Source: Saprospiraceae bacterium (GTDB lineage Bacteria; Bacteroidota; Bacteroidia; Chitinophagales; Saprospiraceae). Taken from it: DNA of 7,898 nt. Below are positions 1 through 7,230 of this stretch, piece by piece. Every line of letters starts with the position of its first letter. Positions within the stretch are counted from its first letter, which is position 1. Where the stretch lies: assembly GCA_947441325.1 (NCBI GenBank), contig CANETR010000074.1, positions 1 through 7,898 on the forward strand. Reading direction: 5' to 3'. The notes below the pieces were generated by a model. That model had not been told where the DNA came from. It did no database searches and saw only the letters and a list, made by a program, of their open reading frames with translations. The position numbers and the translations under genes are program-made.

Positions 1-1
1 G

Positions 2-46
2 TTGATTGATTGTATCAATGAAAATGATTTGACAAAGCACGATTAA
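2..46 (+). CDS. Possible C-terminal tail of an upstream forward gene (partial)
   Basis: One forward frame is open from the window edge to a TAA at 44-46 and reads LIDCINENDLTKHD. The other two forward frames stop within the first ten bases. The only support is a forward-oriented intrinsic terminator starting 72 bp downstream, which implies that a transcript enters from the left. Fourteen codons are too few to identify a family, and the open frame could be chance. Confidence 0.25.
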   Translation: MIDCINENDLTKHD

Positions 47-118
47 GATATTTAAGATACACTCCAAAAAATTCATTGGTCTCAGGTCTCATTTTGGTCA
101 AATTGAGTGTTTCTGATA

Positions 119-150
119 GGTCGATAAACCTCAAGTTTATCGGCCTTTTT
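119..150 (+). terminator. Rho-independent terminator
   Basis: An 11-bp stem (GGTCGATAAAC at 119-129 pairing with GTTTATCGGCC at 135-145, with one G-U wobble) closes a 5-nt loop, CTCAA, and is followed directly by five T residues (146-150). The opposite strand has no T-run after the stem, so it acts on forward transcripts. It probably ends the transcript of a gene lying left of the window and separates it from the gene starting at 221. Confidence 0.85.
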
Positions 151-220
151 AATTATTTAACTTTGTCAAAACATAAATGATATAATAAATGTCTAAATTT
201 ATACAAAATTTGAAAAAGCC

Positions 221-1381
221 ATGAAAGCCAATTTTATCCTATTGATCTTGTTATACTTAATGCCAATTATAGTAATTGCGCAAGTAGAAGACGATGAAAC
301 TGAAGAAACAGATACCAGCAGTACAGGTCAAACTTTATTTTCTGCAGCTGATGAAGAACTTTTGAGTTTAGGCATGAAAGATTTCGATGACAGAAGTCGA
401 AATTATAATGGTATTAGAGTCAGCTTCTACAATGTAGAAAATTTATTTGATACAGAAGATGACAGCACAATTATGGATGAGGAATTTTTACCTAAGGGAA
501 TGAAAGGCTGGTCTTATACAAGATACAAACAAAAACTTAGTAATATTTATAAGACAATGACTGCTGTGGGTGGCTGGGCCGGCCCTCCCGAAATTATTGG
601 TTTTTGTGAGATAGAAAACAGAAAGGTGCTCTACGATTTAACTACAAAAACACCTTTTCTAAAATACGACTACAAAATAGTTCATGAAGATTCGCCCGAT
701 GCCAGGGGAATTGACGTGGGACTTATATATCGCCCTTCTTCTTTTCAATATATTTCCCACAAGGCGCTTCGACTCAGTTTTGATTTTGACACATCGGCTA
801 AGACAAGGGATATTCTTTATGTTTGTGGCAAAGTAAATAAAAAAGATACCTTACATATTTTTGTCAATCACTGGCCCTCCAGAAGAGGAGGCCAGGCGGC
901 AAGTGAACCAAGAAGAATAGCCGCTGCAAAATTAGTCCGTTCTAAAATTGACAGCATACAACAATTGTCACCAGATGCCAATATCATTTTGATGGGTGAT
1001 TTTAACGATCATGCTGAAGATAAAAGTCTTTATCAAACATTGGGTGCAAAGCATCATAAAGACAACTTAGGCCAAAAGGATTTATACAATTATATGTATG
1101 AGATAGGCAAAAACTGGAAAATGGGTTCACATAAGTACCAAGGGCATTGGGGCACATTGGACCATATGATTGTTTCAGCTTCATTAACAAAAAATACAGC
1201 TAATAAACTTGTTGCATCAGAGACAGGCGCTAAAATCTTTGCAGCTCGATTTCTACTGGAACAAGATAAAAAATACATGGGACTTCAACCCTACAGAACT
1301 TACGCAGGCCCAAAATTTATAGGTGGATTCAGCGATCACCTGCCAGTGTATATTGATTTGATTTATCAGGAAAAGAAATAG
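221..1381 (+). CDS. Secreted endonuclease/exonuclease/phosphatase-family protein
   Basis: This 386-residue protein has an N-terminal signal peptide (hydrophobic residues about 5-20, probable cleavage after IVIA before Gln21), then an acidic, Ser/Thr-rich linker to about residue 50. The rest is an EEP (DNase I-like) metal-dependent hydrolase domain. Visible motifs are FYNVENLFD (69-77, with Asn71 and Glu73), CEIEN (129-133, metal-ligand Glu130), NHWPSRRGG (216-224, catalytic-type His217), MGDFND (258-263, Asp260/Asn262), GTLDH (311-315) and FSDHLP (370-375, terminal Asp372-His373 pair). All core catalytic positions appear intact. The family includes nucleases and phosphodiester or phosphate hydrolases, so the substrate cannot be told. 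Export suggests a periplasmic or extracellular role such as nucleic acid or phosphate scavenging (inference). The ATG at 221 is chosen because it gives the signal peptide. It is preceded only by an A-rich stretch without a strong Shine-Dalgarno, as is usual in Bacteroidota. A TAnnTTTG-like box (194-201) lies upstream, but no TTTG is correctly spaced from it. The gene converges with the PD40 gene. Confidence 0.9.
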   Translation: MKANFILLILLYLMPIIVIAQVEDDETEETDTSSTGQTLFSAADEELLSLGMKDFDDRSRNYNGIRVSFYNVENLFDTEDDSTIMDEEFLPKGMKGWSYTRYKQKLSNIYKTMTAVGGWAGPPEIIGFCEIENRKVLYDLTTKTPFLKYDYKIVHEDSPDARGIDVGLIYRPSSFQYISHKALRLSFDFDTSAKTRDILYVCGKVNKKDTLHIFVNHWPSRRGGQAASEPRRIAAAKLVRSKIDSIQQLSPDANIILMGDFNDHAEDKSLYQTLGAKHHKDNLGQKDLYNYMYEIGKNWKMGSHKYQGHWGTLDHMIVSASLTKNTANKLVASETGAKIFAARFLLEQDKKYMGLQPYRTYAGPKFIGGFSDHLPVYIDLIYQEKK

Positions 1382-1562
1382 TGCTTACAAAATAAGCGTA
1401 CAACTCAAGACAGGTATTTCTATACTGTTTAAATATTTATAAAATCTACATTAAAAGACTACACTTAGAGTAGTTTGAATAATAAAACTATGTAATACTA
1501 ATGCCTATTTGGTTAATCCTTATGAACCAATCAAGTCCATAGATTAATAATTGCATTAATAA
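1382..1562. other. Convergent intergenic region without a clear terminator
   Basis: This AT-rich spacer lies between two converging genes. It holds two weak inverted repeats: a 7-bp stem with a 7-nt loop (1456-1462 with 1470-1476) and TTGGTT/AACCAA (1509-1514 with 1525-1530). Neither is followed by a T-run in either direction. A 10-bp direct repeat, ATTAATAATT, occurs at 1543-1552 and 1555-1564, and its second copy runs into the stop codon of the reverse gene. No coding frame or RNA gene is supported. Confidence 0.5.
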
Positions 1563-3767
1563 TTAGTTGCGCAAAAGTAGCCCATCTACTCTTTCATTAT
1601 CCAAATAGAATCCTACAAAAGCATCGAGATAACTATTTGTTTCGATAACCCTCTTCAATAATGACAACGCTTCTTCTTTTGTTTTAAATGCAAAAGATCC
1701 ATCTGCATTTGCATTTTTGGGCACAATAACAACTCTGGTTACACCAGAATTATTTTTTTCAAAAATTACTTTATAAGAAGAAAATTGACCCTCTCCATAC
1801 ATCTTATATTTGTAAGTTTTTAGATTACGCACCGCTGCAATCTGAACTTTGTAAAGGTAGGGTTTTTGATCCCCTGCCGGAGTAATATTTTCAATAGTTG
1901 TCAAAATGCCGTCTTTCCAATATAACTTTCTGTCGTTTGATTTTTCTACTAACTTATCGACTTTTTGAAAAGCAAGATATTCGGGTGAGTTCTGTTGATA
2001 AGGCTTACCTTGGGAATCCATAGGTATAGTTCGTGGTAGAGAAATCGCATTTTCAGGTCTATTAGATGATTCAGGCACGAAAATATAAAGCGGATTGATG
2101 TCCGTTTCCTTATTGTTCGATGGTTTCAACACATCATTATCCCAATATAATTTACGATCTTTTGACTGATTTGCTATTTTTTCAACTTCCTTGAATGCCT
2201 CTGCATATGGACTATTATCGGCGTAGGGCTTACCGCTTTCTTTATCTATTGGCATTTGTTTTGGAAGCGTGTAAGGATTTTTTTCACTGTTAAATTCTTT
2301 TGGCACTATTTCAAACTTCAATCCATTTACTTTATTATCTGTTGAAGTAGGTTCATTGCTTACAAGATTATTACCATTCAAGGAATCTTTTTGCTGAAGA
2401 GAATCCGTATTAGTTTTCAAAATAATAGAGTCTGGAATAGCCACCTGATAAATATCGTTGCAACATGATTTTCCCAGTAGAATATTAGAACCTATTCTGT
2501 TACTTGTTAAAAAGCCAAGATTCTTATCATTGGGTGAGATGTAATAATATAAATCATTGGCAGCTCCATTTAATGGAATGCCCATGTTTTGTGGTTTTGA
2601 CAAAACTCCTTTTTCTGTTTTTGAAGAAAATATATCATAACCTCCTAAATTTGGATGCCAATTAGAGCTGAAATAGAGCGTTTGGGAAGATTGATGGAAA
2701 TGAGCTGTCATCTCATCACCAATACTATTGATTTGATCACCAAGATTAATGGGCTCACTATATTTTCCACTACCATAATGAAAAACCTTCCAGAGGTCAA
2801 ATCCACCAAATCCACCTTTTCTTGTACTGGAGAAGTAAATTACTTCGCACAATTCCGTACTGTCATAGGAAACATGAGGTTGTGTAGTTGTTTTTAATTC
2901 CTTGGTGTTAAATGGAAGTTTTCTGGGACGTTTCCACTTATTTCTCTGTTCATTAAATTCGGAAACATATAATTTTGCAATGATATTCCAATCTGATTTT
3001 TTGCTTTTTCTTCCTCTTGCAAAATATAATCTTTTACCATCTAGGCTTAAAGCTGAGTTTCCGACATTTCTGTATGGTTTATTCAATTGATTAAGTTGTA
3101 CCCCATCAGCAAGACCTTTTACCTCTGAAGTCATAATCTTAGAATAAAGATGTTTTTTATTGGGATCGCCTACATCTCTCCTACGCTCTGACATAGATTC
3201 AAAGCGCATGGTTGAGTAGTAAAGAAAGTCTCCAATAAGATGAGGGGCAAAATCTGCAAATTTGGTATTTACTTTATCGCTCAGTCGGTTAATAAGAATA
3301 TTATCCGCTTGATTTTTCAATAAATTCAGCGCAAGATCACAAGATAACACTTCCTGTTCCGCCGACATTTTGAATTCATCTGTTTTATCAGAATTATCTT
3401 GGATATATTTTTTAAAGTATAATCTTGCAGAATCATATTTTGTAAGATGTTTTAAACAATAGCCAATATTTAAATCACATAGTGGATATCTGTCTTTATA
3501 ATCTGAATTGTAAACCTTTTCAAAATGATAAAGCGCATCTTCAAAATGATAAGTCAGTCTTAATGCATTGGCATATCTATACAGAATTCTGAATTCTATT
3601 GAATCTTCAAGCTCCAAATCATCGTCATTGATTATAGCTGAATAACCTTCAATAGCTCTAAACATATCGCCATCTTCATAAAAATAGTCAGTACGTTTTA
3701 ACTTGCTTTGAGCCGTTAAAAACAAAGTTAAAAAAAAAGAAAGCGTTAGAAGTATATATCTTAACAT
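1563..3767 (-). CDS. Exported TPR / PD40 beta-propeller / SPOR-like envelope protein
   Basis: This 734-residue protein has a signal peptide (about 1-19, ending LFLTA before Gln20). TPR-like helices follow at about 22-150, with the typical FEDALYHFEKVY and YDSARLYFKKYI patterns. PD40/WD40-like propeller blades span about 170-445, visible as repeated LSLDGKRLYFARG (240-252), YFSSTRKGGFGGFDLW (311-326), LYFSSNWHPNLGGYDIF (364-380) and ISPNDKNLGFLTSNR (410-424). A Ser/Asn-rich linker (about 446-480) leads to two diverged copies of a 50-residue unit (497-547 and 573-622). The C-terminus (about 637-721, starting YKVQIAAV) resembles a SPOR peptidoglycan-binding domain. The TPR-propeller order recalls PorE-type OmpA-family proteins of the type IX secretion system, but no OmpA_C domain is seen. 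A cell-wall-anchored periplasmic scaffold is therefore an inference. No lipoprotein box is present. The gene is last in the reverse-strand run and has its own candidate promoter. Confidence is high for the domain architecture and low for function. Confidence 0.85.
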   Translation of the reverse strand: MLRYILLTLSFFLTLFLTAQSKLKRTDYFYEDGDMFRAIEGYSAIINDDDLELEDSIEFRILYRYANALRLTYHFEDALYHFEKVYNSDYKDRYPLCDLNIGYCLKHLTKYDSARLYFKKYIQDNSDKTDEFKMSAEQEVLSCDLALNLLKNQADNILINRLSDKVNTKFADFAPHLIGDFLYYSTMRFESMSERRRDVGDPNKKHLYSKIMTSEVKGLADGVQLNQLNKPYRNVGNSALSLDGKRLYFARGRKSKKSDWNIIAKLYVSEFNEQRNKWKRPRKLPFNTKELKTTTQPHVSYDSTELCEVIYFSSTRKGGFGGFDLWKVFHYGSGKYSEPINLGDQINSIGDEMTAHFHQSSQTLYFSSNWHPNLGGYDIFSSKTEKGVLSKPQNMGIPLNGAANDLYYYISPNDKNLGFLTSNRIGSNILLGKSCCNDIYQVAIPDSIILKTNTDSLQQKDSLNGNNLVSNEPTSTDNKVNGLKFEIVPKEFNSEKNPYTLPKQMPIDKESGKPYADNSPYAEAFKEVEKIANQSKDRKLYWDNDVLKPSNNKETDINPLYIFVPESSNRPENAISLPRTIPMDSQGKPYQQNSPEYLAFQKVDKLVEKSNDRKLYWKDGILTTIENITPAGDQKPYLYKVQIAAVRNLKTYKYKMYGEGQFSSYKVIFEKNNSGVTRVVIVPKNANADGSFAFKTKEEALSLLKRVIETNSYLDAFVGFYLDNERVDGLLLRN
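1902..2279 (-). repeat. Two diverged coding copies of a 50-residue unit in the PD40 protein
   Basis: Copy 1 (2127-2279, residues 497-547) and copy 2 (1902-2051, residues 573-622) share a pattern of LP-x(3)-P-x-D, GKPY-x(2)-NSP, AF-x(2)-V and SxDRKLYW. By hand alignment 24 of 50 aligned positions are identical, with one single-residue gap. The copies are about 25 residues apart and lie between the propeller and the SPOR-like end. I do not recognise this unit as a named domain. Confidence 0.8.
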
Positions 3768-3831
3768 GGTTTTTGGTTTATTGAACTGAATACAAAGCTT
3801 CTAAATTGGTTTTATCCACATTATAATGGAG

Positions 3832-3862
3832 TAAAATTAAGCATTGTAAACAAAAAAACAAA
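3832..3862 (-). promoter_or_regulatory. Candidate Bacteroidota-type promoter for the PD40 gene
   Basis: On the reverse strand a TTTG (3862-3859) is followed after 19 bp by TAATTTTA (3839-3832). This matches the Bacteroidota sigma consensus of TTTG near -33 and TAnnTTTG near -7, with one mismatch (final A instead of G). Transcription would start near 3825, leaving a leader of about 60 nt before the ATG at 3767. It sits just after the stop codon of the RluA-type gene. The region is T-rich, so a chance match is possible. Confidence 0.4.
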
Positions 3863-3864
3863 CT

Positions 3865-5544
3865 TTATAAGCCAAAACATACGTTATCTGATATTTTATA
3901 CTCTTTTTTGTCTATTGGGTGGCAAAATACTATCTCATCAGCATGTAAAAACAACCTTTCATCCTTTTTTCCATACAAATCATCACCAACAATTGGGCAG
4001 TTCAGACCCCACTGATGTGCAGCGTGAACACGTAACTGATGTGTGCGACCTGTGTGCGGATAAAAATTGACCAAGGTTCGACCATTATCCCGTTTAAGTA
4101 CCTCATAATGCGTAATGGATTTTTTTCCGTTTTCAAAGGAAAGCATCTGACGTGGGCGATTAATATAATCTTCTATCAATGGCAGTTCAATAATACCTTT
4201 GTCTTCTTTTACTAAACCTTCGAGAAGAGCAAGGTATCGTTTCTTTACTTTTCGCTGAATAAATTGTGCCTGAAGGGCTTTATAAATGGTCAAATTTTTA
4301 GCTATCAACATAAGTCCCGAGGTGTCCATGTCCAATCTGTGCACAATAAGTGGACCGGTCAAAGTTGGGTATTTTAGCAAAATGCGCGTGTAGACAGAGT
4401 CCTGAATCTCCTTACCGGGTACGGAAAGCAGACCACTTGGTTTGGAAATGACCATTAGAAAATCATCTTCAAAAATTATTTTTGGGTCTTCAATTTTTGA
4501 GGTTTCCTCAATCAAACTATGTTCTTCTATTTCAATCCCAACCAACATATGATTTAAAATTGGCTGACATTTCCCGCGACAGGCAGGATAAAAGGCTTTA
4601 TGCTGCCTCATCTCATCTTTGGAGTTTGCTCCCCACCAAAATTCAGCCATAGTAATAGGTCTATAGCCCATATTGAAAGCATATTGTAACAAACGTGGGG
4701 CAGCACATTCTCCCGAACCCGATGGAGGTTGTCGGATAGCGGTATCGGAAAAAATATCTGAAAGTCCCTTAGTCTCTCCGCTGATATTCAAAAATTGAAA
4801 ACCTTGATAGATTGTTTCCTGTAGTCTATTTGACAGTAATTTGCGTGCTTCTGATTTTGATTCTATAATTTTTTCAATGCTGGAAATTTTCATTTGCAAT
4901 AAAGCAATTTTATCCAACCATTCATTTTTTAATCTTTTAAAAGCATAGCTTAAATCAGTACTTTCTTTATTGAGTTCTTTGAGTAATTGAATACTATTTT
5001 CATTTTCAATGTTAATTAAACTTCGTTTTAAATCTCTTTCAGTTTTCCTTAGTTCCATTAATTTTTTAAAATCATTGATAGCTATATCTGAATTTTCAGT
5101 GGTTGTAGCTAGTTCATTTCTTAAAATAATTAATTCTTCAGAATTTTTTAAATTAAGAATTTCCTCCGTCAAAATGTCAAAAGTTTTGAGTCCGTTCAAA
5201 TAAAAACCATCCTCTTCCCAAAAATCAAATACAGGCGCTACAAAGGGAAATCCCTTATCAACAATTGGAATGTTCCCAGAATATGCCGCCAGATAGCCAA
5301 GTTGATTAGACTCGTTTTTAACCACTAACACACCAAACATTCTGCCCCGCGGGTTGCTATCTCCTGACTTCAGTCCAAATTCCCAATTAAATAGTGCAGC
5401 ATCATTTTCGAGAAATTTCATTAATTGCTCAGCTGCGACAACTGCAATTTCATCGGGTTGATAATAAAAAGGATATGGAAACTTATCCGGTAACTGCTCT
5501 TCCGAATAATTAAAAAGTGGTTGAAAACAAATGTCTTTTGACAT
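3865..5544 (-). CDS. Long RluA-family RNA pseudouridine synthase
   Basis: This 559-residue enzyme should convert specific uridines in rRNA and/or tRNA to pseudouridine. The C-terminal part (about 355-550) is a complete RluA-type catalytic domain: ISKPSGLLSVPG (366-377), HRLDMDTSGLMLIAKN (402-417, catalytic Asp405), KKRYLALLEG (434-443), RPRQMLSFENGKKSITHYEV (463-482) and HTGRTHQLRVH (497-507). The RPRQ...FENGK segment resembles E. coli RluA (23S U746 and tRNA U32), but the target is not proven. There is no S4 domain. The N-terminal 340 residues are an extra module: PRGRMFGVLVV (65-75) and FDFWEEDGFYLNG (106-118), a Lys/Glu-rich predicted coiled coil (about 125-243), then PPSGSGECAAPRLLQYAF (273-290) and FYPACRGKCQPILNHML (318-334). 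Cys280, Cys322 and Cys326 could bind a metal. I recall comparable long RluA proteins of about 550 residues in Bacteroidota and some Gammaproteobacteria, so the extension is probably family-typical. The start is 45 bp after the lipid kinase stop, which suggests co-transcription. Confidence 0.9.
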   Translation of the reverse strand: MSKDICFQPLFNYSEEQLPDKFPYPFYYQPDEIAVVAAEQLMKFLENDAALFNWEFGLKSGDSNPRGRMFGVLVVKNESNQLGYLAAYSGNIPIVDKGFPFVAPVFDFWEEDGFYLNGLKTFDILTEEILNLKNSEELIILRNELATTTENSDIAINDFKKLMELRKTERDLKRSLINIENENSIQLLKELNKESTDLSYAFKRLKNEWLDKIALLQMKISSIEKIIESKSEARKLLSNRLQETIYQGFQFLNISGETKGLSDIFSDTAIRQPPSGSGECAAPRLLQYAFNMGYRPITMAEFWWGANSKDEMRQHKAFYPACRGKCQPILNHMLVGIEIEEHSLIEETSKIEDPKIIFEDDFLMVISKPSGLLSVPGKEIQDSVYTRILLKYPTLTGPLIVHRLDMDTSGLMLIAKNLTIYKALQAQFIQRKVKKRYLALLEGLVKEDKGIIELPLIEDYINRPRQMLSFENGKKSITHYEVLKRDNGRTLVNFYPHTGRTHQLRVHAAHQWGLNCPIVGDDLYGKKDERLFLHADEIVFCHPIDKKEYKISDNVCFGL

Positions 5545-5568
5545 CAGGAAATGGATTAAAAATTTGAG

Positions 5569-5585
5569 CCTTTTTTGAAAAAAGG
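5569..5585 (-). other. AT-rich perfect palindrome between lipid kinase and RluA-type genes
   Basis: The 17-bp sequence CCTTTTTTGAAAAAAGG has 8-bp arms around a single central base. It begins 4 bp after the lipid kinase stop codon and lies inside the 45-bp gap before the RluA-type start. The loop is too tight for a good terminator and the stem is mostly A-T. It might act as a weak processing or attenuation site or a protein-binding palindrome, but chance is also reasonable in AT-rich DNA. Confidence 0.3.
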
Positions 5586-5589
5586 AATA

Positions 5590-6513
5590 CTAAGTCCCTA
5601 AAACCCTTAAACTATCAGGAAGTACTGTTATCTGACAGGATCCCTTCCCTATTACCTCGCCATCTACTTCAAGTAGCGTCTCCCTGTCATTCACAATTTC
5701 AATATATTTTCCCCGAAACTGATGGACTTCTTTGTTATTAACAAATTTCCCGGAGAATAGGGCGGGGACATTTCTGATAACCTTAAATGTTGAAATTTTA
5801 TCGATAAGTGTGACATCTATCAGACCATCGTTGTATAAGGCATCTGGACATTGTTTCATACCTGCACCGCAAAAAATACAGATGCCTGCTGAAAGAGAAA
5901 ATAGCTGGTAATCTCCTTTTAGTTCTCCGTCAATTTTTATTGACATTGGCTTTACTTTATAGGAAAAAAGGGTGCCCAGAAGTGCTGAAATATATCCGCC
6001 AAAACCTGACTTTCCGGCCGCTTTTTTTCTATTGGCAACCTCTCCCACAGATGCATCGAAGCCCATACCAGCCATATTCACAAAATAACGTTGCACTTCA
6101 TTTCCTTTGTCATCTTTGTAACTAAAAAGACCAACATCCTGAATTTTTTCTGTCCCTGACTTCAACATAAGCGATAGCTCATTAAATTTCTTTGGGATAT
6201 TCATCGTCCTGCTCCAATCATTTCCAGTGCCAAGAGGGATTTGTGTAAAAAGTATATCAAGTGGGTTGCAAAAACTTTGTCCTAAAATACCATTTGCAAC
6301 TTCATTAACAGTTCCATCTCCTCCCATGACGATAATAAAACGAGCTCCCTTTGAAATGGCCTCTCTTGTAAGATAAGTCGCATGGCTGGGATATTCAGTT
6401 ACATAGTCTTCAAAATCAATTGCATTTTCTAACAAGACCTTTCTAAGATCAGGCCATATTTTTTGACATTTACCGGAAGCAGCATTGGGATTTCTAATGA
6501 TAGTCCATTTCAT
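5590..6513 (-). CDS. Diacylglycerol kinase-family lipid kinase (DgkB/YegS-like)
   Basis: This 307-residue protein is of full length for the DAGK_cat (LCB5/YegS/DgkB) family, cytosolic or membrane-associated enzymes that phosphorylate diacylglycerol or related lipids with ATP. Visible motifs are NPNAASGK (8-15), the nucleotide-binding VMGGDGTVNEVANGI (62-76), IPLGTGNDWSR (92-102), AGMGFDASV (148-156), CGAGMKQCPDALYNDGLIDV (215-234) and LEVDGE (281-286). All the expected conserved blocks are present and no truncation is seen. There is no signal peptide or transmembrane segment. In bacteria such enzymes recycle diacylglycerol or modify membrane lipids, and the exact substrate cannot be read from sequence. 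The start ATG is followed directly by the family-typical beta-strand and NPxxG block. It lies 17 bp after the LRR gene stop and has no clear ribosome binding site, so translation may be coupled to the upstream gene. Confidence 0.92.
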   Translation of the reverse strand: MKWTIIRNPNAASGKCQKIWPDLRKVLLENAIDFEDYVTEYPSHATYLTREAISKGARFIIVMGGDGTVNEVANGILGQSFCNPLDILFTQIPLGTGNDWSRTMNIPKKFNELSLMLKSGTEKIQDVGLFSYKDDKGNEVQRYFVNMAGMGFDASVGEVANRKKAAGKSGFGGYISALLGTLFSYKVKPMSIKIDGELKGDYQLFSLSAGICIFCGAGMKQCPDALYNDGLIDVTLIDKISTFKVIRNVPALFSGKFVNNKEVHQFRGKYIEIVNDRETLLEVDGEVIGKGSCQITVLPDSLRVLGT

Positions 6514-6530
6514 GTGCAGTTAGTTAAGCC

Positions 6531-7229
6531 TTAAATTGTTTCAGATAGTGTATTCCAGCTTATCTCAACACCTGAGTTTTTTAGCTCGAGCAATGTAATG
6601 TTGGATTCAGTACTAAGCGAAGGAGAATAGCCGACTATTTTTTGCAGATTTATAAAATTTTTAAACACTCTAAGGTCTGGTTCAAAATCCAATTCTGTGT
6701 AAAATGTTCGTAATGAAGGCATATTAGATAAAATTTCCAACTCCTCCTGATTTTGCGGATCAAAGGTCAAATCAAGCATATTTACAAGATTGGCTATAGC
6801 GAGTTGATTGGGCTTCTTTCCATTTACAACAAGTGTCAAATCTTCTAAATATGTAAGAACTTTAAGCGCCTCAGCATTGTCAACAGGATTTGATTCCAAT
6901 TCAAGTATTTTTAAATTTTTAAGCAATTTCAATGGGCTCAAATCTTTCAAATTACAATTTGAAGCAAGAAACATTTTCAAAGAAACAATCTTTCTAATTT
7001 CATCAATATTAGGCTCAAGAGATTTCAGTTCTTCAAGCTTTTCATTTCCAAAATGATAAATAAATACCTCAGGAATCATCATGCCCTTGAAATCATCTTC
7101 AATTTCAGGCAAGGTTAAGCTACTTTGCAGAAAAAGATTGATGTTAAAAGCCAACTTCCAATCTTTATCTAGGCTATTCCACCATTTTAATAATACTTCT
7201 TTTTTATAAGTCAAACTACCTTTTGTCAT
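6531..7229 (-). CDS. Small leucine-rich-repeat protein
   Basis: The chosen reading gives 232 residues starting MTKGSLTYKKEVLLKWWNSL. A Trp-rich N-terminal helical segment (WWNSLDKDWKLAFN) precedes irregular LRR units: LKMFLASNCNLKDLSPLKLL, LKNLKILELESNPVDNAEAL, LTYLEDLTLVVNGKKPNQLA, LVNMLDLTFDPQNQEELEIL, MPSLRTFYTEL and LINLQKIVGY-like segments. LRR proteins usually serve in protein-protein contacts, and no enzymatic motif, signal peptide or membrane helix is seen. The same frame stays open to an ATG at 7292, but those 21 extra residues (FNVQCSI/LNAQCSI/FNEKCSM) are just the translation of the heptamer DNA array. I therefore place the start at 7229, where family-like sequence begins. The 3' end is 17 bp before the lipid kinase gene, so the two may share a transcript. 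Function is unknown. Confidence is good that the gene is real and moderate for the start. Confidence 0.75.
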   Translation of the reverse strand: MTKGSLTYKKEVLLKWWNSLDKDWKLAFNINLFLQSSLTLPEIEDDFKGMMIPEVFIYHFGNEKLEELKSLEPNIDEIRKIVSLKMFLASNCNLKDLSPLKLLKNLKILELESNPVDNAEALKVLTYLEDLTLVVNGKKPNQLAIANLVNMLDLTFDPQNQEELEILSNMPSLRTFYTELDFEPDLRVFKNFINLQKIVGYSPSLSTESNITLLELKNSGVEISWNTLSETI

Positions 7230-7230
7230 T

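Noticed and set aside
162..201. Promoter upstream of the EEP gene (TTTG at 162-165, TATAAT at 181-186, TAAATTTA at 194-201)
   Set aside because: The TTTG is 28 bp from the good TAnnTTTG-like box instead of about 19-21. TATAAT is too near to pair with a -35. A promoter must lie here after the terminator, but I cannot place it with confidence.
1002..1278. Two overlapping reverse-strand open frames of 62 codons inside the EEP gene
   Set aside because: They lie antisense to well-conserved catalytic motifs (GDFND, LDH), have no recognisable features and fit the shadow pattern of a real gene.
1456..1530. Terminator hairpins between the convergent genes
   Set aside because: The two inverted repeats have short stems (7 and 6 bp), low GC and no following T-run on either strand.
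2655..3090. Forward open frames of 80 and 62 codons opposite the PD40 gene
   Set aside because: They are antisense to clear PD40 blades and show no domain, signal peptide or ribosome binding site.
5009..5203. Forward open frame of 64 codons opposite the RluA-type gene
   Set aside because: It is antisense to the Lys/Glu-rich coiled coil, whose complement naturally yields long hydrophobic stop-poor stretches.
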